Positions 59,490-64,000 of a stretch of DNA of 64,000 nucleotides are shown here, piece after piece; within the stretch, counting starts at the first letter, position 1; every line of letters begins with the position of its first letter. The notes under the pieces are model-generated. The model had not been told where the DNA came from, searched no databases, and was given only the letters and a program-made list of their open reading frames with translations. Source of the stretch: Cloacibacterium rupense (GTDB lineage: Bacteria > Bacteroidota > Bacteroidia > Flavobacteriales > Weeksellaceae); the NCBI RefSeq assembly GCF_014645495.1, contig NZ_BMLV01000002.1, positions 239,191-303,190 of the forward strand, given 5' to 3'. Made by a program: the position numbers and the translations under genes.

Positions 59490-61343
59490 TTATCTATTCA
59501 TCGACATCAAAAACTCTTCGTTGCTTCTGGTCGTTTGCATTTGTTTTTGTACAAATTCCATCGCTTCTAGAGGATTCATATCGGCTAAATATTTGCGTAA
59601 AATCCACATTCTCTGTTGGGTAGTATCATCTAGAAGCAAATCATCTCTTCTGGTAGAAGAGGCTACCAAATCTACCGCTGGGAAAATACGCTTGTTCGAT
59701 ATTTTTCTATCCAATTGAAGTTCCATATTTCCCGTTCCTTTAAATTCTTCGAAAATTACTTCGTCCATTTTAGAGCCGGTATCAATCAAAGCCGTAGCAA
59801 TAATGGTCAAAGAACCACCGTTTTCAATTTTTCTAGCTGCCCCGAAAAATCTTTTAGGTTTGTGCATCGCATTAGCATCTACACCACCCGAAAGCACTTT
59901 CCCAGAAGCTGGAGTTACCGTATTGTAAGCTCTGGCTAATCTGGTAATAGAGTCTAAAAGAATCACCACATCATGGCCGCATTCTACCATTCTTTGGGCT
60001 TTTGCCAAAACCAAATTCGCTACTTTTACGTGTTTATCTGCACTTTCATCAAAGGTAGAAGCTATCACCTCTGCATTTACACTTCTAGACATATCGGTTA
60101 CCTCTTCTGGTCTTTCATCAATCAAAAGAATCATCATATACGCTTCTGGGTGATTGGCAGAAATAGAATTGGCAATATCCTTTAGCAACATCGTTTTACC
60201 CGTTTTAGGTTGGGCAACAATCATCGCACGTTGACCTTTACCAATTGGGGTAAACAAATCTACAATTCTAGTAGAAATAGTCGCATTTTTGCCTGCTAGA
60301 TTAAATTTTTCTTGAGGGAAAAGTGGCGTAAGATACTCAAAAGCTACTCTATCTTTTATAAAATCAAGGTCTCTACCGTTTACTTCGATGGCTTTTTGAA
60401 GAGAGAAATATTTTTCACCTTCTTTCGGCAATCTCACCATTCCTTTTACGGTATCACCCGTTTTTAAACCGTAATTTCTAATTTGTTGAGTAGAAACAAA
60501 TACATCATCTGGTGAAGAAATGTAAGAAAAATCTGATGAACGAAGGAATCCGTAATTATCCGGAAGAATTTCTAAAACGCCTTCTACTACCACTACATTA
60601 TCAAAATTGAATTCCTTTTTGGCAGGAATTTCTTCTACAGCTTCATTTTGTTGTTGGTGGTTATTTTGTCCGTTTTGTTGCTGATTATTTTGATGGTTTT
60701 GGTTATTCTGATTTCCGTTTTGATGACGGTTTTTGTTTTTATTATTGTTGTTCTGTTGCTGCTTTCTTTGCTGATTTTGTTGATTCTGCTGGTTTTGTTG
60801 GGGCTGTTGTGGAGCAACAGGTGCCACATTTTCCACAGGTTTTTCTTCAGTTTTAACTTCTGCTATGGTTTCAGCAACAGGAGTTTCTTCTTTCTGAACT
60901 TCTACAGCAGGGGCAGAAACTCTTTTTCTTGGCCTTTTTCCAGCATTAGACTCTGCTTGAGGCTTTTCCTCAGATTTTGAAGCGATTTCAGTTTCTGCTT
61001 TAGCTTCTACAACTTCCGTTTTCACTTCAGATGGAGCTTTAGACGGAGTTTCAGATGGAACTTCAAATAGTTCTGCTGGTTTTTCTGTTTTCTTTTTAGG
61101 AGCAGCTTTAGGCTTAGCTTTTGAGGTCTTGGCCGCAGCAGGTTTTGGAGCGTTTTCTTCCATAGTAGTTTCGGTAGCGTTATAATATTCCTTGGCTTGT
61201 TTAGGATTAGAAGCCTGAAAATCTAGAATCGCAAATACAACTTCGTCTTTTGTACTGCTTTTAGGAATTTTAACGCCTAAATCTTTAGAGATTTTGGTCA
61301 ATTCCGGTAAGGACTTTGACCTTAACGTTTCGATGTTAAACAT
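59490..61343 (-). CDS. rho: Transcription termination factor Rho with Q/N-rich insert
   Basis: This 617-residue hexameric RNA helicase is about 200 residues longer than E. coli Rho. An N-terminal Rho_N (SAP-like) domain starts [21 protein letters not shown] Lys/Ala/Pro/Glu-rich tract leads into a Q/N-rich stretch of about 55 residues near 180-240. The RNA-binding cold-shock domain has [16 protein letters not shown], and the motor has [17 protein letters not shown] (Walker A), [18 protein letters not shown] and [21 protein letters not shown] disordered insert of this kind is known in Bacteroides Rho, where it promotes condensate formation. Confidence 0.96.
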   Translation of the reverse strand: MFNIETLRSKSLPELTKISKDLGVKIPKSSTKDEVVFAILDFQASNPKQAKEYYNATETTMEENAPKPAAAKTSKAKPKAAPKKKTEKPAELFEVPSETPSKAPSEVKTEVVEAKAETEIASKSEEKPQAESNAGKRPRKRVSAPAVEVQKEETPVAETIAEVKTEEKPVENVAPVAPQQPQQNQQNQQNQQRKQQQNNNNKNKNRHQNGNQNNQNHQNNQQQNGQNNHQQQNEAVEEIPAKKEFNFDNVVVVEGVLEILPDNYGFLRSSDFSYISSPDDVFVSTQQIRNYGLKTGDTVKGMVRLPKEGEKYFSLQKAIEVNGRDLDFIKDRVAFEYLTPLFPQEKFNLAGKNATISTRIVDLFTPIGKGQRAMIVAQPKTGKTMLLKDIANSISANHPEAYMMILLIDERPEEVTDMSRSVNAEVIASTFDESADKHVKVANLVLAKAQRMVECGHDVVILLDSITRLARAYNTVTPASGKVLSGGVDANAMHKPKRFFGAARKIENGGSLTIIATALIDTGSKMDEVIFEEFKGTGNMELQLDRKISNKRIFPAVDLVASSTRRDDLLLDDTTQQRMWILRKYLADMNPLEAMEFVQKQMQTTRSNEEFLMSMNR

Positions 61344-61447
61344 AAAATATGTGAAATGTTGTAATAAATATAAGTAATTGTAAGTAAGAAAGTTGAATCG
61401 GGCGATTCTTCTTTATTTGAATTGTTACTATGCAAATCTACATTATT

Positions 61448-61479
61448 TTTGATAAAGTGCAAAAAAAATTTTATTTTTG
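61448..61479 (+). promoter_or_regulatory. Promoter with -33 and -7 boxes for the DUF4293 gene
   Basis: TTTG (61448-61451) and TATTTTTG (61472-61479) are spaced by 20 bases, the best two-box match in the window. ATG 61487 follows after seven bases. Confidence 0.7.
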
Positions 61480-61486
61480 CAGAGAA

Positions 61487-61876
61487 ATGATACAGAGAAT
61501 ACAAACCATTTTCTTACTAATCGTAGTGATAGCGCAGGTTGTGCTACATTTTCAAAGTTTAGACGTAGAGCTTTTCGGAAGTTCTTATGTGGTGATTGCA
61601 CTAGGTTTGGTGTCATTTTTACTAGCAATAGTATCTATTTTCAGTTACAAAAAGAGAGTAAGACAGATTTTGTTGAATAATATCAACATTTTCATAAACG
61701 CTTTGTTGACTGGTTTATTGATATATTGGCTACTAAATTTATCTGGAGGAATAGATTTTCCTGAGAAAGGTATTGAGTTGGCATTCCCTCTCATTTCTTT
61801 GTTTTGTTTGTTTATGGCAAACATCTTCATTAGAAAAGACGAGAAACTCGTAAAATCTGTAGACAGAATTCGATAA
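61487..61876 (+). CDS. DUF4293 membrane protein
   Basis: This 129-residue protein has four membrane segments. It starts MIQRIQTIFLLIVVIAQVVL, has VIALGLVSFLLAIVSIFSYK near 40 and LLTGLLIYWLLNLSGG near 75. The MIQRIQT start is typical of DUF4293 proteins, often placed next to rho in Bacteroidota. The ATG at 61487 is fixed by the promoter just upstream; the longer reading from 61430 crosses it. Function unknown. Confidence 0.85.
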   Translation: MIQRIQTIFLLIVVIAQVVLHFQSLDVELFGSSYVVIALGLVSFLLAIVSIFSYKKRVRQILLNNINIFINALLTGLLIYWLLNLSGGIDFPEKGIELAFPLISLFCLFMANIFIRKDEKLVKSVDRIR

Positions 61877-61902
61877 ATCTTACCAACGATTTATTTTGAG
61901 TG

Positions 61903-61930
61903 AAAACAGTTTCGGAAACGAAGCTGTTTT
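61903..61930 (+). terminator. Terminator with GAAA tetraloop after the DUF4293 gene
   Basis: AAAACAGTTTCG and CGAAGCTGTTTT pair (one wobble) around a GAAA loop, followed by T residues. Confidence 0.9.
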
Positions 61931-61988
61931 TTTATGCATTAAAATCCTCCCAATAATGCAATTTTAATAATTACAAATTAAAAAAGTG

Positions 61989-61996
61989 TAATTTTG
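61989..61996 (+). promoter_or_regulatory. -7 promoter box for the ABC exporter gene
   Basis: TAATTTTG lies 18 bases before ATG 62015. An earlier in-frame codon at 61994 overlaps the box. Confidence 0.55.
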
Positions 61997-62014
61997 CACC
62001 TTATTCATAATAAA

Positions 62015-63853
62015 ATGAGCCCACTAAAAAGAGTTTTAAACCTAGCAAAACCTCATCAGAAATATCTTTTCGGAAGTATATTTTTCAATCTATTATATTC
62101 TTTGCTTAATATCTTTTCCGTTCTTACCATGCTGCCTATCTTGCGCATTATGTTCGGATTAGATAAAAAAGTGGACACCAGTAAAATACCTACTTATAGT
62201 GGTAAATTCGGAGATTACTTCTCTTATTTAAAAGACTTAGCCTATTACCAAATTCAGGTTTCTATAGATAATAATGGCGCTATAAGAGTTCTTGCCATTC
62301 TTTGTATAATTACAGCAATTGCTTTCTTTTTTAGAAATATTTTCAGATATCTAGGTTCATTTTTATTGGTGAATTACAGAGTAGGAATTACCAAAGATTT
62401 ACGTGCTTTGGTGTATCATAAATTTCTGAAATTACCCGTTTCTTTCTTTACAGAACAAAGAAAAGGAGATATGATGAGTAGAATTTCTAACGATGTAGGC
62501 AATGTAGAGAGCTCTATTATGGGAAGTTTGGTAGACATCATCAATGCACCTTTTATGATTGTTTCTTCGCTTATTACCTTGTTTGCGCTTTCTCCTAAAT
62601 TGACGCTGTTCTCACTATTGGTTTTCCCTATCATGGGTGGAGTGATTTCTTGGGTTGGAAAAAGCTTGAAAAAGCATTCTATGAAAGCTCAAGAAGAATT
62701 AGGAAACTTGTTTTCTTTGGTAGATGAAACCTTGAAATCTTCTAAAATTATCAAAATTTTTAATGCGGATAAAATCCTAAATTCTAGATTTGATAAAACC
62801 ACCAACAATTGGCAAAATTACGCCATTGCTATGAGCCGAAGAAGAGAATTGGCATCACCAAGTTCAGAATTCCTTGGTTCAGTTACAATTTTAATGATTA
62901 CTTGGTTTGCGGGAAGTCAAATCATCAATGGCACCATGAAAGAGCCAGAAACTTTTTTGGTTTTTATCGGTTTATTTTTTCAGATTCTAGAGCCTGCTAA
63001 AAAATTGTCTTCCTCTATTTCTAACATCCAAGGTGGTATTCCTGCTTTGCAAAGGGTGCAAGAAGTTTTAGACTACGATTTAAAAGTTGAAGAAATAGAA
63101 AATCCTATTGCTATTTCTACCTTAAATGACAAAATAGAATTCCGAAATGTGAATTTTACGTATGATGGTGAACATCAAATCCTGAAAAAATTCAACCTCA
63201 GCATTCCGAAAGGTAAAACAGTAGCTTTGGTAGGACAATCTGGAAGCGGAAAATCTACCATCGCCAATCTTTTGACCAGATTCTATGATGTAACCGATGG
63301 CGAAATTCTAGTGGATGGCAACAATATAAAACACCTAAAACTAACCGATTATCGCCAACTTTTAGGAATGGTGACCCAAGAGTCTGTTTTGTTTAATGAT
63401 ACCGTGTATAACAATATTTTGATGGGTAAAAATGACGCTTCACAAGAAGAAGTCATCAACGCAGCGAAAATTGCCAATGCCCACCAATTTATAGAAAATC
63501 TGCCAGAACAATACCAAACCAATATTGGCGATGATGGAAGTAAACTTTCGGGTGGACAAAAACAACGACTTTCTATCGCGAGAGCGGTTCTTAAAAATCC
63601 ACCGATTATGATTCTAGACGAAGCTACTTCTGCCTTAGACACAGAATCTGAAAGATTTGTACAAGATGCGCTAGATAAAATGATGGAAAACCGAACTTCT
63701 CTGGTCATTGCACACCGTTTATCTACCATCCAAAAGGCTGACCATATCGTAGTAATGGAACGAGGAGAAATCGTAGAACAAGGTTCTCACGATGAATTGA
63801 TGGCGCACAACGGCACCTATAAAAAACTGGTAGAATTGCAGAACTTTGGGTAA
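62015..63853 (+). CDS. ABC exporter, fused membrane and ATPase domains (MsbA-like)
   Basis: This 612-residue half-transporter has six membrane helices (about residues 20-320) and an ATPase domain. VALVGQSGSGKSTIANLLTR is Walker A, KLSGGQKQRLSIARAVL the signature motif, and IMILDEATSALDTESERFVQ Walker B. VIAHRLSTIQKADHIVVMER is the switch His region. It should dimerise. MsbA-like lipid A-core export is plausible, but drug or lipid export by related proteins cannot be excluded. Confidence 0.92.
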   Translation: MSPLKRVLNLAKPHQKYLFGSIFFNLLYSLLNIFSVLTMLPILRIMFGLDKKVDTSKIPTYSGKFGDYFSYLKDLAYYQIQVSIDNNGAIRVLAILCIITAIAFFFRNIFRYLGSFLLVNYRVGITKDLRALVYHKFLKLPVSFFTEQRKGDMMSRISNDVGNVESSIMGSLVDIINAPFMIVSSLITLFALSPKLTLFSLLVFPIMGGVISWVGKSLKKHSMKAQEELGNLFSLVDETLKSSKIIKIFNADKILNSRFDKTTNNWQNYAIAMSRRRELASPSSEFLGSVTILMITWFAGSQIINGTMKEPETFLVFIGLFFQILEPAKKLSSSISNIQGGIPALQRVQEVLDYDLKVEEIENPIAISTLNDKIEFRNVNFTYDGEHQILKKFNLSIPKGKTVALVGQSGSGKSTIANLLTRFYDVTDGEILVDGNNIKHLKLTDYRQLLGMVTQESVLFNDTVYNNILMGKNDASQEEVINAAKIANAHQFIENLPEQYQTNIGDDGSKLSGGQKQRLSIARAVLKNPPIMILDEATSALDTESERFVQDALDKMMENRTSLVIAHRLSTIQKADHIVVMERGEIVEQGSHDELMAHNGTYKKLVELQNFG

Positions 63854-63864
63854 GCTTTTCAAAA

Positions 63865-64000
63865 ATGAATCCTATTCAAGAATATTTTTTAAATCAACCA
63901 GAACCCGCAAGAAGTTTATTGCTTTTCCTAAGAGAGCAAATTTTATCCTCTGACCAAGATATCACCGAAACATTCAGCTTCGGTCTTCCTTTTTACAAAT
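63865..64000 (+). CDS. DUF1801 (YdhG-like) protein, N-terminal fragment
   Basis: The frame opens with an ATG at 63865, 11 bases after the ABC exporter stop, and runs off the right edge after 45 residues. NQPEPARSLLLFLREQIL and ITETFSFGLPFYK match the first part of DUF1801 proteins. Its function is not known; the fold is shared with the frataxin-like YdhG group. Confidence 0.7.
   Translation, partial: MNPIQEYFLNQPEPARSLLLFLREQILSSDQDITETFSFGLPFYK

Noticed and set aside
60648..60980. 110-codon leucine-rich frame opposite rho that looks like a membrane protein
   Set aside because: It is the complement of the Q/N-rich coding tract of Rho; hydrophobic runs arise from CAA/AAT codons read backwards.
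1..64000. tRNA, rRNA, insertion sequence or integrase anywhere in the window
   Set aside because: Gaps were read for cloverleaf-like GC-rich arms, CCA ends and transposase motifs; none was convincing.

Overview
The window is AT-rich DNA from a member of the Bacteroidota, most likely a Flavobacteriia/Weeksellaceae bacterium (Chryseobacterium-Cloacibacterium type). The signs are Bacteroidota -7 promoter boxes (TAnnTTTG) ahead of many genes, a type IX secretion C-terminal sorting domain, an exosortase F (XrtF) pair, large TonB-dependent receptors, a DUF5689 lipoprotein, DUF4293 and DUF6146 genes, and a Rho factor with a long Q/N-rich insert. The genus is inferred from protein resemblance only. 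I see no rRNA, tRNA, CRISPR array, transposase or prophage. No gene-free stretch exceeds about 270 bases.

Region 1 (1-15267) is a surface-glycan locus (capsule or O-antigen type). It holds at least nine glycosyltransferases of GT2, GT4, GT32-like and unclassified kinds, two membrane acyltransferases, two left-handed beta-helix acetyltransferases, a DegT sugar aminotransferase and a small SDR. Most genes overlap or abut and read rightward; one GT2 is inverted behind its own promoter. No flippase or polymerase is visible, so the locus continues to the left.

Region 2 (15277-24480) is dominated by inorganic carbon. A leftward operon runs icd - small membrane protein - 93-aa protein - zinc-ribbon protein - Sua5 - SbtA-type bicarbonate permease. 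Divergent from it are a LysR regulator, a serine O-acetyltransferase-like gene, a beta-carbonic anhydrase, a small membrane protein with no normal start codon, and a SulP transporter.

Region 3 (24547-36576) is mostly housekeeping: pth, mfd, GH3-like enzyme, SMR exporter, MFS transporter, dnaB and rnhA. It also has a lipoprotein/beta-barrel pair and two secreted proteins, one with a T9SS tail and one with a phage-tail collar domain.

Region 4 (36704-47124) has nadB and nadC separated by a YhcG/DUF1016 nuclease gene, a TonB-dependent receptor, a secreted adenosine deaminase-like enzyme, asd and a cation-diffusion transporter.

Region 5 (47121-51725) has exosortase F with its partner, then an AmgK-like kinase, a stand-alone RapZ C-terminal domain and a MurU-like nucleotidyltransferase, which suggests amino-sugar or cell-wall recycling, followed by a LOG-family gene.

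Region 6 (51926-64000) has a TonB receptor plus duplicated-domain DUF5689 lipoprotein operon, divergent from a secreted EEP-type nuclease/phosphatase. This is a candidate system for using extracellular nucleic acid or phosphoesters. Then come DUF6146, sodA, rho, DUF4293, an MsbA-like ABC exporter and a cut-off DUF1801 gene.

Beyond genes, the window carries short repeat families, one of which lies inside a glycosyltransferase gene. It also has an isolated GC-rich hairpin, an inverted repeat at the predicted start site of the DUF5689 receptor operon, and several promoters so close to ATG that the mRNAs should be leaderless.
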